From contig DATBGS010000029.1 of NCBI GenBank assembly GCA_036557885.1, positions 1 to 31,252 on the forward strand: a stretch of 31,252 bases of DNA, read 5' to 3'. Numbering within the stretch: the first letter of the stretch is position 1; each line of letters starts with the position of its first letter. Source of the DNA: DATBGS01 sp036557885. GTDB taxonomy: Bacteria; Chloroflexota; Ktedonobacteria; Ktedonobacterales; DATBGS01. Of the stretch, positions 15,068 to 22,712 are shown piece after piece. The notes beneath the pieces were generated by a model that made no database searches, was not told where the DNA came from, and saw only the letters and a program-made list of their open reading frames with translations. Made by a program: the position numbers and the translations under genes.

Positions 15068-18000
15068 ATGATGAGCGCTGTGGATGTTCAATGCCCGGCA
15101 TGTGGAGAACCGCTCCCAGCCGGAGCGCGATTTTGTCGTCGCTGCGGCCACACCCAAACGCCCGCAACTCGCGCTTGTCTCGCGTGTGGCGGCGTCTCAC
15201 CAGCAGCAGCGCAGTTTTGCGGCGATTGCGGCCAGCCCTTCCAGGCAGACACCCCTACCAGCCTGACGAACTCGCAACTGCTGAATACGCAGACCATCCA
15301 GAGCCAGGTCGTCCCAGAGGCCGCCTTTGGCCTGCCGCGCGCCAGCGCTCCTGCCGCGCGGCACAGCTATCTGCTTCAGCCAGCCGACACGCTGGCAACT
15401 GAGACGCATGTGCCTGGCATTGCGGTTGATGAGCCTGAAGATGAACACAAAGTGGGCGCTGGCCTGCTGCCATTTCCTACGGGGACCGCGCCCGCCGCGC
15501 CAGTGCTGCCCGCTGGCCCGCAAATCGGCGCTCCCAACGTGCCTGGCATTGGCGCGGGTCCGCAAATTGGTGCGCCCAACGTGCCTGGCATCGGGGCAGG
15601 CCCACAGGTAGGCGCGCCCAACGTGCCCGGTATTGGGGCTGGTCCGCAGGTGGGCGGCATACCCCATTCCGCCAGCCCAGCCGGTCATCCCTTCTCGCCG
15701 CCTGGCTCGCCCGGCGGCCCTGGCGTCGGCACCGCGAACCCGCCCGCGCCGGGCGGAATTGGCGGCGGTGGCGGCGGTGGCGGCGGTGGTTTGGGTGGCA
15801 GCGGTGGCGGTAGTGGAACTGGCGGCCCTGGCAGCGGCTTTCCCAATGATGGCCCCACCTTGCCCGGTACGCAGGGCGGGGCGCCGCCCGGCAACCCCTC
15901 CCCACCATCGCCGGGCGGTCCGTTTCGCCCGCCCAAGCTGTGGCCTGGACCGAAGGGCTGGGGGCTGCCCAAGTTTCTTCTGCCGATAGTGATCGTGATC
16001 GTTATCCTGGTGGGCGGTGTCTCGACGTATCTGATTGTCTTTGCGAATGCCGGTTCGCCGCTCAAGACGTCTACCGCCAATTTCGCGCAGACGTGCAGCG
16101 GCACAAACGCCCTGCCCGCGCTCTCCACCAGCGTCCAAAACGTGACCAGCGACCCGCTGACCTGGCAAAGCAAGCTCACCGATGTGGACCCGGCGGGCAC
16201 CGTGTGGGCCACGCTCTCCCCCGCCAACGGGACGCTTCAGCCGGGCAGCAGCGCCACGCTGACGCTGACCCCTGCCCCGGCGCTCTGCCAGGACATCAGC
16301 AAAGCCACCGCGCCGGTCAAGTTCAGGGTGACGCTGAATTTCTTGCAGCAATCCCTGACGCTGACGGATAGCGTGACGCCCGCGCCAACGCTGGCGTTTC
16401 TGGCGTCTCCGGCCACGCTGACGCAGATGTGCGCGGATACCCAGGCGCTCGCGCCCGTCACGCTGACGCTGGATAACAGCGGCAGCAATGTGCCGGTCAA
16501 CTGGCAGGTCAGCATCACCGACACGGACCCGGCGGGGACGGTCTGGGCCACCGCCAGCGCCGACAAGGGCAGCGTGGCCGCCGCAAAAACGGGAACGCTG
16601 ACGCTGACGCCGGTCCCCACGCTGTGCAACGATCTGAGCAAAGTGCTGGCGCCTGTGGCATACAAGGCGAACTTTACCTATTCGTATAAAAATCAAACGC
16701 AGACGACCACCTTTACCGATACCATCGCGCCGCCCATGATCGTGAGCTTCGAGGGGTCGCTGATGACCACCGTGCAGACCTGCAATCAGCTTCAGGCGCT
16801 GCCAGCCATCCCGATCACGCTGGATAACAGCAGCAGCAACGTGCCCATCACCTGGACGCTGACCATCAGCGATACCGACCCGGCGGGCGATGTGTGGGCC
16901 AGCGTGGATACCGATAACGGCACGATTGACGCCGGAAAACAGGCGACGATCACGCTGACGCCGGTGGCCTCGCTCTGCCTCTCGCTGGTGGGGAAACAGA
17001 CGACGAGCTTTAGCGCTGTCATCAGCTACACGGGCGCGGACAAGACGCAGCAGATGACGCTGATGGACAGCGTAACACCGCCGCCAGCGGTCAATAACCT
17101 CCAGACGACTCCACAGACGGCTAGCCAGGGCTGCAACAGCCGGACATCCAGCCTGCCCGCCATTCAGGTCACGCTGGATAACAGCCAGAGCACCGTGTCG
17201 GTGAACTGGCAGGTCAGCATCAGCGATACCGACCCGGCAGGCAATATCTGGGCAGGAGCCAATCCTGGCAATGGGACGGTGGCCGCCGGACAAACGGCAA
17301 CCGTGACTATCGCGCCGGTTGCCGCGCTGTGCGGGGATATGTTCTTTAGCGCTGGCGCGTTGACCTATCGGGCCAACATCAACGAGACGGCGCTGGGCCA
17401 GACCAACACCGTCACGGTGCGCGATACCATTGCGCCGCCGCCCGCTGCCAATAATTTCCGGCTTGGCACCAGCAGCGTTGCTCAGGATTGCAACCAGAGC
17501 AACCCGCTCCCGGCGTTCAACGTGACGCTGGATAATACCCAGAGCAATGTCGCGGTGAACTGGAGCATTGGTGGCACCAAATGGGAAACCCCCAGCCCCA
17601 GCGCTGGCACCATTCCGGCTGGCAAGACGGCCACGCTGACGATTACGCCGAACGCCCAGCTTTGCGCCACTCTGGGGCCAGGGACTCAGGCAACGACGTT
17701 CCAGGCCACCATCAGCGGGACCGGGGCCGGGCAGACGAAAAACCTGACCTTGACGGATAAGGTGACGCCCGTTCGCGCAGTGCTGAACTTCAGCGCCAGC
17801 CCGCTCACCGTCAACCAGAACTGCGGTCAGACCTTCCCGGTCCCGGCATTCTCGGTGATACTGAATAACACGCAGAGCAATGTCTCGGTGAACTGGCAGA
17901 TCAGCATCAGCCAGACCGACCCGCGCGGGAACGTCTGGGCAGCGGTCAGCCAAACAAGCGGAACAGTGAGCGCCGGGGCGCGGGCTGTGCTCACGATTAC

Positions 18001-18157
18001 GCCGTACATGTTGAATGCAAACACGAGTCTGTGTAATGATTTGCCCGCCAACGGGCAAACGTTTGCCTTCACTGCCGTCATCAAGTATACGGCGTCAAGC
18101 GGGCAGGGTGGCTCCATCACCATTACCGATAATGTGACCAGTTTCTTCCTCACCTGA
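15068..18157 (+). CDS. Zinc-ribbon, single-TM protein with six Cys-paired extracellular repeats
   Basis: The 1029-residue product starts MMSAVDVQCPACG. Two treble-clef zinc ribbons come first (C9, C12, C23, C26 and C37, C40, C51, C54). A low-complexity region follows, with four copies of the phrase GAPNVPGIGAGPQ (about 150-205), then Gly-rich and Pro-rich stretches. One membrane helix lies at about 303-325. Outside it are six beta-rich repeats of about 110 residues, each with a Cys near its start (Q-x-C), a central VNWQVSISDTDPAGxVWA strand pair and a second Cys (x-L-C-x-D) near its end, so each probably has one disulfide. They look like Ig-like domains. The C-terminus ends DNVTSFFLT without an anchor. 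The zinc ribbons are cytoplasmic. The function is unknown; a surface or sensory protein is likely. Confidence 0.85.
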   Translation: MMSAVDVQCPACGEPLPAGARFCRRCGHTQTPATRACLACGGVSPAAAQFCGDCGQPFQADTPTSLTNSQLLNTQTIQSQVVPEAAFGLPRASAPAARHSYLLQPADTLATETHVPGIAVDEPEDEHKVGAGLLPFPTGTAPAAPVLPAGPQIGAPNVPGIGAGPQIGAPNVPGIGAGPQVGAPNVPGIGAGPQVGGIPHSASPAGHPFSPPGSPGGPGVGTANPPAPGGIGGGGGGGGGGLGGSGGGSGTGGPGSGFPNDGPTLPGTQGGAPPGNPSPPSPGGPFRPPKLWPGPKGWGLPKFLLPIVIVIVILVGGVSTYLIVFANAGSPLKTSTANFAQTCSGTNALPALSTSVQNVTSDPLTWQSKLTDVDPAGTVWATLSPANGTLQPGSSATLTLTPAPALCQDISKATAPVKFRVTLNFLQQSLTLTDSVTPAPTLAFLASPATLTQMCADTQALAPVTLTLDNSGSNVPVNWQVSITDTDPAGTVWATASADKGSVAAAKTGTLTLTPVPTLCNDLSKVLAPVAYKANFTYSYKNQTQTTTFTDTIAPPMIVSFEGSLMTTVQTCNQLQALPAIPITLDNSSSNVPITWTLTISDTDPAGDVWASVDTDNGTIDAGKQATITLTPVASLCLSLVGKQTTSFSAVISYTGADKTQQMTLMDSVTPPPAVNNLQTTPQTASQGCNSRTSSLPAIQVTLDNSQSTVSVNWQVSISDTDPAGNIWAGANPGNGTVAAGQTATVTIAPVAALCGDMFFSAGALTYRANINETALGQTNTVTVRDTIAPPPAANNFRLGTSSVAQDCNQSNPLPAFNVTLDNTQSNVAVNWSIGGTKWETPSPSAGTIPAGKTATLTITPNAQLCATLGPGTQATTFQATISGTGAGQTKNLTLTDKVTPVRAVLNFSASPLTVNQNCGQTFPVPAFSVILNNTQSNVSVNWQISISQTDPRGNVWAAVSQTSGTVSAGARAVLTITPYMLNANTSLCNDLPANGQTFAFTAVIKYTASSGQGGSITITDNVTSFFLT

Positions 18158-18172
18158 GGCGGCAGCCTTGTT

Positions 18173-18229
18173 TGTAGCCCCGGCGACCCTGCCGGTGCTT
18201 CGTTCCCCGGCAGGGTCGCCGGGGCTACA
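18173..18229. repeat. GTAGCCCCGGC stem-loop, copy 1; convergent terminator
   Basis: Two perfect 23-base arms (18173-18195, 18207-18229) with an 11-base loop. It lies between the convergent 15068 and 18225 genes, and the latter's stop codon is within the right arm. Similar arms occur at 19631-19691 and 28513-28572. Confidence 0.8.
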
Positions 18230-18710
18230 CGCGGGGCGCAAACTGCCAGCGCGTGGCGGTGCCGTGAAAGGCCGCGCCGCCATCCAGCCCGTCATCATCG
18301 GAGAGCCAGCCAAAGGCGACCTGGGGCCGCATGATCTGGACATCGCCTGGCTCCAGCGTCCAGTGATATTTTTCGTGATAGAGGCACGCTACCTCTTCTA
18401 ACCCAGGCGCGTTTCGGCCATCTTCGGCCACGCCCTCAAGAATAACGACCTGGCTTCCGCTTTCCAGATGCACCGTGATGGCTGGATTGCTGGCAAGATT
18501 CTTCCAGGCCAGCGAGCCGGTGCTAAAGTAAAGCGCGTCGTTATGCCAGACGCCCCACACCGGGCGGCAGTGCGGCTGCCCATTGGGGCGTGTCGTGGCA
18601 ATCCAGTAGTTGCGGGCCTGGGTTAAGCGCGCAACGGCCCACTTCCAGGGCAATCGTTTTGGCTCCAGATGGCCGCCAAACATGCGCGGCTGGCTGATTT
18701 CTGGCTCCAT
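18225..18710 (-). CDS. Pyridoxamine 5'-phosphate oxidase-like FMN/F420-binding protein
   Basis: The 161-residue length and sequence fit the split-barrel flavin-reductase/PNPOx-like superfamily. The opening LTQARNYWIATTRPNGQPHCRPVWGVW, then FSTGSLAWKNLASNPAITVHLESG, is the typical pattern in which Arg/Thr and the S-x-K-x-x-N-L region contact the cofactor phosphate. Members reduce or oxidise small substrates with FMN or F420, or degrade haem-like compounds; which one applies here cannot be told. Its ATG follows GGAGGG and overlaps the stop of the DinB gene by one base (TAATG), so translation is probably coupled. Confidence 0.87.
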   Translation of the reverse strand: MEPEISQPRMFGGHLEPKRLPWKWAVARLTQARNYWIATTRPNGQPHCRPVWGVWHNDALYFSTGSLAWKNLASNPAITVHLESGSQVVILEGVAEDGRNAPGLEEVACLYHEKYHWTLEPGDVQIMRPQVAFGWLSDDDGLDGGAAFHGTATRWQFAPRV

Positions 18711-19264
18711 TACAACCCTCCTGCCCCACCCTTATCACCCTTCGCTTGCGAAACCCAGTTGAGCGCCTCGTTCGAGATGCCATGTTGTCCAAGAAAGAGG
18801 CTCAGTTGGGCCGTGTGCTCCTGCACGTGGCGCATGCTGTACAACTGGAGTTCGTAAAAGCTCATCAGCTTTCCCTCCGTCCAGGGGGACGTAGCCTGCT
18901 CGTCCGACATCCCCTCAATCGTGGTCTGGCACTTCTTGCGCAGATATACCAGATAGGTAAGCAACTCCTCTCTGGTATGAGGCCGCTCAGGAACGGCGCC
19001 CGCTGGATCAAGCTCGGCCAGAGTGAAGGGCGCGGGGGGAGCGAATCCTTCTGGGGAGCCGGTGAGATAGAAGTCAAGCCAGAAGAGGGTGTGATGGGCA
19101 ATAGACCAGAATGCTGTATATTCCGGCGGCGGTGGGTGGTCTGAGTTGTCGTTCCAGAGGCGCCCCCTCCACAGCGAGCCGGGACAGGCGAGCAGAGCGT
19201 TTTCGAGCATGTCAATCGTCGCGCCAAACTGCTGCCAGAGGGCGGTCTTCAACAAAGAATCCAT
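18710..19264 (-). CDS. DinB-family (four-helix) protein
   Basis: The 184-residue protein starts at an ATG preceded by AAGGAGATAG. It has the DinB/YfiT arrangement: an N-terminal helix (LLKTALWQQFGATIDMLENAL), a His in the second helix (SIAHHTLFWLDFYLTG) and two His in the last (YSMRHVQEHTAQL), together a likely three-His metal site. Members are metal-dependent enzymes, among them thiol transferases of the bacillithiol/mycothiol type, but most are of unknown substrate. An extended -10 at 19310-19318 precedes it. The PNPOx-like gene follows directly in the same operon. Confidence 0.87.
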   Translation of the reverse strand: MDSLLKTALWQQFGATIDMLENALLACPGSLWRGRLWNDNSDHPPPPEYTAFWSIAHHTLFWLDFYLTGSPEGFAPPAPFTLAELDPAGAVPERPHTREELLTYLVYLRKKCQTTIEGMSDEQATSPWTEGKLMSFYELQLYSMRHVQEHTAQLSLFLGQHGISNEALNWVSQAKGDKGGAGGL

Positions 19265-19309
19265 CTCTCTATCTCCTTCTCATACTAAAACATTTGTTCA
19301 ACCGCCATC

Positions 19310-19318
19310 AGTATACCA
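19310..19318 (-). promoter_or_regulatory. Extended -10 promoter of the DinB-PNPOx operon
   Basis: On the minus strand TGG-TATACT (hexamer 19310-19315) is an extended -10 without a clear -35. It would leave a leader of about 39 bases before the ATG at 19264. Confidence 0.45.
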
Positions 19319-19410
19319 GAAAAAAACGGTGAAAATACGCCCGTATTTCTCGAAGTTTGGCTGGAAGGCGCGAGTTTTTGCGGCTGTGCGGTTTTTGGGG
19401 GCAAAAAGGC

Positions 19411-19439
19411 TTGACTTTTGAGCGCCGTCCGGTTATACT
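19411..19439 (+). promoter_or_regulatory. Strong sigma-70 type promoter
   Basis: TTGACT (19411-19416), a 17-base spacer and TATACT (19434-19439) are close to consensus. RNA would begin near 19446. The next open frame starts only at 19723, so the promoter drives either a structured RNA or a long leader. Confidence 0.65.
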
Positions 19440-19445
19440 TGCAGC

Positions 19446-19613
19446 AACCGAATACGTCTTCTGGAAGACGGACGCGGCAAGAGTGTTCAACTCCCCGCGC
19501 CACGTTCCCCGGAGCCTGCTCAGAGTCAGGCGCGGGGCCGCGCCATTTTAGCGGTCACGCGAAAATAGCGCAATGGCCCCCGCGCCTGACCAGGGTGACG
19601 GGGGCTTGCTGCT
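19446..19613 (+). ncRNA. Candidate structured RNA or leader (family unknown)
   Basis: Downstream of the promoter, a hairpin CGTCTT-CTGG-AAGACG (19455-19470) is followed by a long stem: a perfect 13-base pairing of 19525-19537 with 19578-19590, extended inward by GCGC, TTTT/AAAA and GCG pairs. CCCCG at 19493-19497 can pair with CGGGG at 19599-19603. CCCCGCGCC at 19493-19501 can alternatively pair with GGCGCGGGG at 19529-19537, so two folds compete. GCAGCAA (19441-19447) also matches TTGCTGC (19606-19612), but it lies partly before the predicted start. The size resembles 6S RNA, but I see no decisive signature. Confidence 0.35.
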
Positions 19614-19630
19614 TGTAGTGTCGCTCGTAG

Positions 19631-19691
19631 CCCCGGCAGGGACGCCGGGGCTACAAACGAACTGCTCGTAGCCCCGGCGTCCCTGCCGGGG
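19631..19691. repeat. GTAGCCCCGGC stem-loop, copy 2
   Basis: Perfect 24-base arms (19631-19654, 19668-19691) and a 13-base loop. Each arm can also fold on itself. It lies right after the candidate RNA and may terminate it. Confidence 0.75.
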
Positions 19692-19722
19692 ACCGCCCGG
19701 CTAGAAGCCGGGGCCGCAAGCG

Positions 19723-20550
19723 GTGTGGCGTGGGCATTTCGCCAGTCAAGAGGTGCTGCTCAGGTCCACGACGACCACGACCACGACCACGACGACCACG
19801 ACCACACCCCCGGAGGCGCGACCCACAGGCTTGCTCGCGCTCAAATCGTTCCTGCTGGGCTTTTTGCTCTGGGACGCGCCAGCAGGCACGCCCAGACCCT
19901 GGACCTCCTGGGTCTTCCCCCGCGCGCTTTCGTACCTGTTTGTCTCTGAAGGCTACGTGGCAACCGTCCTCTGCAACGTGCTGCCCGGCATCCTGGCAAA
20001 GATTGTCGTGCAGCGGCTGCGCGGCAAAGCGGCGTGTGGGGGTTGGAAGCATCCCAACCGCTTCACCAAAGCCGACATAGTGCAGACTCCGGCTGATCTG
20101 GCAGTGCTGATGCAGATGAGCAGCGCGGCGCTGTGCGAGCTGCTCTTTGTGGAACTGCGAGCGCTCATCCGACTCATCCGCGAGACCCAGCGCGAATACT
20201 GGAAGCAAGAGCCGCGCTGGTGGCTGCGTGAGGCCTGGCAGCAGGCCTGGCGAGCGCGGCATGGAGCACTCTTAGAGGTGCTGCGGCGCATTGTGCACAT
20301 CTGCGCCCGGCTGCGCGAGCGAGCGAATGTCAAGTTTGCGGAGCAGTGTTTGCGTTGGCAGTTGCGGCTGGTGTGGGAAGACTTGTTTGGGACGAACGTG
20401 CCGCAGACGAGCGCGGTGTGTCACTGGATGCAGCCGATAAAGCTGACGCCCAAGCAGGAGCGCTACATCCTGTGGCGGCTGAGGATGGAGCAGGCGCAGG
20501 GGCATTCTCCCCCCGACATCTTCGCCTATCTGCTGGAGGCGGGCGACTAG
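19723..20550 (+). CDS. Hypothetical protein with N-terminal poly-Thr tract
   Basis: The frame opens at a GTG (19723) with no evident ribosome site, so the start is uncertain. A (ACGACC)-type hexanucleotide run encodes 13 consecutive Thr near residue 17. The rest (about 240 residues) is rich in Arg, Trp and Leu, with a hydrophobic stretch (LLALKSFLLGFLLW) and long amphipathic helices (ELRALIRLIRETQREYWKQEPRWWLREAW). I recognise no family. The uninterrupted 275 codons, and downstream residues that look like protein rather than low complexity, support a real gene, but competing frames are also open over parts of it. Preceded by the candidate RNA at 19446. Confidence 0.5.
   Translation: MWRGHFASQEVLLRSTTTTTTTTTTTTTPPEARPTGLLALKSFLLGFLLWDAPAGTPRPWTSWVFPRALSYLFVSEGYVATVLCNVLPGILAKIVVQRLRGKAACGGWKHPNRFTKADIVQTPADLAVLMQMSSAALCELLFVELRALIRLIRETQREYWKQEPRWWLREAWQQAWRARHGALLEVLRRIVHICARLRERANVKFAEQCLRWQLRLVWEDLFGTNVPQTSAVCHWMQPIKLTPKQERYILWRLRMEQAQGHSPPDIFAYLLEAGD
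19769..19806. repeat. Hexanucleotide microsatellite (GACCAC type)
   Basis: Short CCACGAC/GACCACGAC units repeat about six times. One frame gives poly-Thr, the next alternating His and Asp, the third Pro-Arg. Confidence 0.6.
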
Positions 20551-20600
20551 CGCGGAGCCTGGCGTTTGAAAACCCCCAGAGGGGGCAAGCTGCGGCTAGG

Positions 20601-20750
20601 GGCCTGCGGCCACCACCTAAAGGTGGCACGGCAAAACCCGCCTGCGCGGGTTAGGACGAAGGCTGGCGTACCTGGGGTAGGGAGTCCGCGCAGGCGGACT
20701 TGGTGGCGGCACGCCCTTAGGCGCGATCTTTAGTCGCCAGCTTTCGTCCG
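20601..20750. repeat. Dispersed structured repeat, second copy
   Basis: It shares blocks with 14643-14791: GGCCTGCGGCCA, AAACCCGCCTGCGCGGGTTA, GGGAGTCCGCGCAGGCGGAC and ATCTTTAGTCGCCAGC, in the same order. Here the outer part also folds: GGACGAAGGCTGGCG (20654-20668) pairs with the CGCCAGCTTTCGTCC stretch (about 20735-20749). No terminal repeats like those of 14618-14885 are seen. Confidence 0.65.
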
Positions 20751-20783
20751 AATGATGGGAAGAATTTCCGGCTTCTCGCCCAA

Positions 20784-20830
20784 CCTTGAGAATATGACCG
20801 TGAAGTTGATTCCCTACATTCTCAAGGAGG
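20784..20830 (+). promoter_or_regulatory. Hairpin overlapping the Shine-Dalgarno of the 20837 gene
   Basis: CCTTGAGAAT (20784-20793) is perfectly complementary to ATTCTCAAGG (20818-20827), loop 24 bases. The right arm contains the first half of the AAGGAGG ribosome site (20824-20830), seven bases before the ATG, so folding would hide it. Confidence 0.55.
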
Positions 20831-20836
20831 AACCCG

Positions 20837-21235
20837 ATGGCAACCCGCAAAGCGAAAACGACTGACACACCCGTTGTAAGCCAACCATTGAGCCAGGAAG
20901 AATTATTGCGCCGCTGGGAAGAGCGCGTGCGCCAGGGCACCTTCAGCCCCGCCGTCCGGGGGCTGGGCACGGTGCGCGTGATGGGGCGCGCGGGCGATGC
21001 CCCGGTGCGCTATCCGCGCATTGAGTCCCTGGCCGCGCTGGGCACGCTGGCGCCAGATGAGCGCGCCGCCGTTCAGTATGCCGAAGAAGTGGTACAGGCG
21101 CATCAGCGCGCCGGGCGCAGCGTTGTCGCGCCGACAGGTGGCGCGGGCACCGCGCTGCCAGGCAGCCAGAAGGTGCGCCAGTTTGACCCAACCTGGCCGG
21201 ATGTCGTCATCCTGAGCCGCATCGTTGGCGGGTGA
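20837..21235 (+). CDS. Small hypothetical protein (132 aa), partner of the SWIM protein?
   Basis: The ATG follows AAGGAGG with ideal spacing. The product has a basic, Lys/Thr-rich N-terminus, a helix LSQEELLRRWEERVRQG, a middle with VRYPRIESLAALGTLAPDERAAVQYAEEVVQAHQ, and a C-terminal QFDPTWPDVVILSRIVGG. No signal peptide or membrane helix. I do not recognise a family. It lies 81 bases before the SWIM gene and both have unusually strong ribosome sites, so they may form an operon and be highly expressed. A hairpin over the ribosome site suggests translational control. Confidence 0.75.
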   Translation: MATRKAKTTDTPVVSQPLSQEELLRRWEERVRQGTFSPAVRGLGTVRVMGRAGDAPVRYPRIESLAALGTLAPDERAAVQYAEEVVQAHQRAGRSVVAPTGGAGTALPGSQKVRQFDPTWPDVVILSRIVGG

Positions 21236-21244
21236 TGCTCTCAC

Positions 21245-21294
21245 TGTACCGCCGGACTTGCCCCTGCTTTGAGGGGTTTGCAACCGGCGGTACA
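21245..21294. repeat. Stem-loop between the 20837 and SWIM genes
   Basis: TGTACCGCCGG (21245-21255) pairs with CCGGCGGTACA (21284-21294), with an inner CCCC/GGGG pairing. It is followed by A6 rather than T on the plus strand, so it is not a terminator for the first gene. It may protect mRNA or adjust the ratio of the two products. Confidence 0.5.
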
Positions 21295-21316
21295 AAAAAT
21301 TACAAGGAGGTTTCCC

Positions 21317-22357
21317 ATGCCGCGCAGCCTTGCCAATGGCGATTACCGCCTGCTCATGGCAGTTGAATCATCCTCGCGCCCCAATTCCTGGTATCGCGTG
21401 CTGATTGACCCACGCACCAATGCGCTTTCCTGCGATTGCCCGGCCTGGACCTTTGGTCAGCGCGGCGGCACAACGCGCGAGTGCAAACACACTGACCTGG
21501 CGCTGTTGTTGATGCAGGCGCAAACGCCCGCGCCCACCCACACGCCTACCACTGCAAACGCCAGGAGACGCCCGGCTCCAGAGCATCCGCTGATTACGGC
21601 CACCAAACAGCAATGGGCGGGCTTGAATGGCGTCTGGACGATTGAGGAGCGCGATCAGCGCTTTGGCGGCGCCAATTATCATTTTGTGCTCTTGCAGTTG
21701 GTGACGGGCAACGGTATTACCGCCAGCGGCGTGGTCGCTTTTGCCTCGGCGTTCCATCCCACAACGCAAAGCATGGTGGCGGGCGTGGCTGGTTGGGTGG
21801 GCTATGCCATTGCCGCTGAGGTTGCGCGTCGGGCAGGCTACGCGCTGGCCGGTCAGCCCCCACAACATTTCAAGACGGAGCGGCGCGCAACCGGACGCGG
21901 CGCTGCACGCGGCGAAGATTTGAGCCTGACAGGTATTTTGCGCGTGGGTGATCAGGTGAATCTGGGCGATGGCCTGACGCCCACGCAGCGCGCCGAAAAC
22001 ACGCTGCGCCTCTTCCTGGGCGACCTGTATCCGCAGCTTGAGCGGCAGGGCTTTCTGGATGTGCCCAGCGCCTGCTTCACCATTGAGCAGCGCGTCTATC
22101 GCCTGCGCCGCGACCCGCACAAGCAATACGAACGGCGCGTGCGCTGCTTTGAGCGCCAGCGCTATGTGCGAGATTACTGCATCAAGCGCGCGCAGGATGT
22201 GCCGGAGGCCGATCACTGGCTGACCGTCTTCCTGGGGCTGATCTCCGATGAGCGCGAAGTGCTGAGCGTCGTTCACCAGTACAATATCTTCCCGCCCAAC
22301 TCGGACGGCCACGAGCCAGAGCCGATTCCGGCGGTCTGGATGGCGCGGGCGTCATAA
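21317..22357 (+). CDS. SWIM zinc-finger protein
   Basis: I set the start at 21317 (MPRSLANGDYRLL), preceded by ACAAGGAGG. The 346-residue protein has a SWIM-type zinc finger at residues 39-58: C39-D-C41, a 14-residue spacing, then C56-K-H58, inside a beta hairpin typical of SWIM (WYRVLIDPRTNALSCDCPAW). SWIM domains bind DNA or proteins and occur with SNF2 helicases, MuDR transposases and bacterial unknown proteins. A Pro/Thr linker (about 70-95) leads to a C-terminal domain of about 250 residues with no motif I can name. No SNF2 helicase gene is next to it here. Probably an operon with the 20837 gene. Confidence 0.8.
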   Translation: MPRSLANGDYRLLMAVESSSRPNSWYRVLIDPRTNALSCDCPAWTFGQRGGTTRECKHTDLALLLMQAQTPAPTHTPTTANARRRPAPEHPLITATKQQWAGLNGVWTIEERDQRFGGANYHFVLLQLVTGNGITASGVVAFASAFHPTTQSMVAGVAGWVGYAIAAEVARRAGYALAGQPPQHFKTERRATGRGAARGEDLSLTGILRVGDQVNLGDGLTPTQRAENTLRLFLGDLYPQLERQGFLDVPSACFTIEQRVYRLRRDPHKQYERRVRCFERQRYVRDYCIKRAQDVPEADHWLTVFLGLISDEREVLSVVHQYNIFPPNSDGHEPEPIPAVWMARAS

Positions 22358-22712
22358 CCCCTGACAAATACTGTAATTTAACCGTTGGGTTTTGCAAAAC
22401 CTGCAAAACCAGGCTTCTTTCAGCGCCCATCTCGACGAGCACTGAAAGAAGCCTGCGGCTGTGGATTCCTCCCCCAGTACGCCCCAGAGACAGAAACGTT
22501 CATCTGTTGCTCCATTCACCCTGCTTGGGGTTCGGATGGCTGCCAACTGCTCACCAGGTTTGCGCGCAGCATGGCCGGTGGACCTGTCCCCTTTTCTCGC
22601 CCTCGCGCGATTGCTCAGGTGCCCCCCTCTCTTTGTAGGGAAAGCGGGCCAGGGAGATATGACGGATTCACCTGGAGCAGTGTACGACACCACCTCTCGC
22701 TAAGGAATGCCA
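22358..22712. other. Intergenic region with one hairpin
   Basis: A 14-bp inverted repeat (22410-22423 with 22442-22455, loop 18) follows the SWIM gene and may end its transcript, but it lacks a T run. AAGGA at 22702-22706 is the ribosome site of the next gene. Nothing else recognised in 355 bases. Confidence 0.45.

Noticed and set aside
15525..15655. Regularly spaced repeats resembling a small CRISPR array
   Set aside because: The units are in-frame codons for GAPNVPGIGAGPQ, with no spacers of unique sequence and no cas genes.
15197..18058. Minus-strand open frame of 953 codons
   Set aside because: It is the antisense of the six-repeat protein in GC-rich DNA; its Arg/His-rich composition and lack of motifs mark it as a shadow.
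19651..20262. Minus-strand open frame of 203 codons
   Set aside because: It overlaps a stem-loop repeat and the poly-Thr gene and has no ribosome site or recognisable domain.
22461..22703. Small plus-strand open frame before the WD40 lipoprotein
   Set aside because: No ribosome site, no recognisable sequence, and several overlapping frames are open there by chance.
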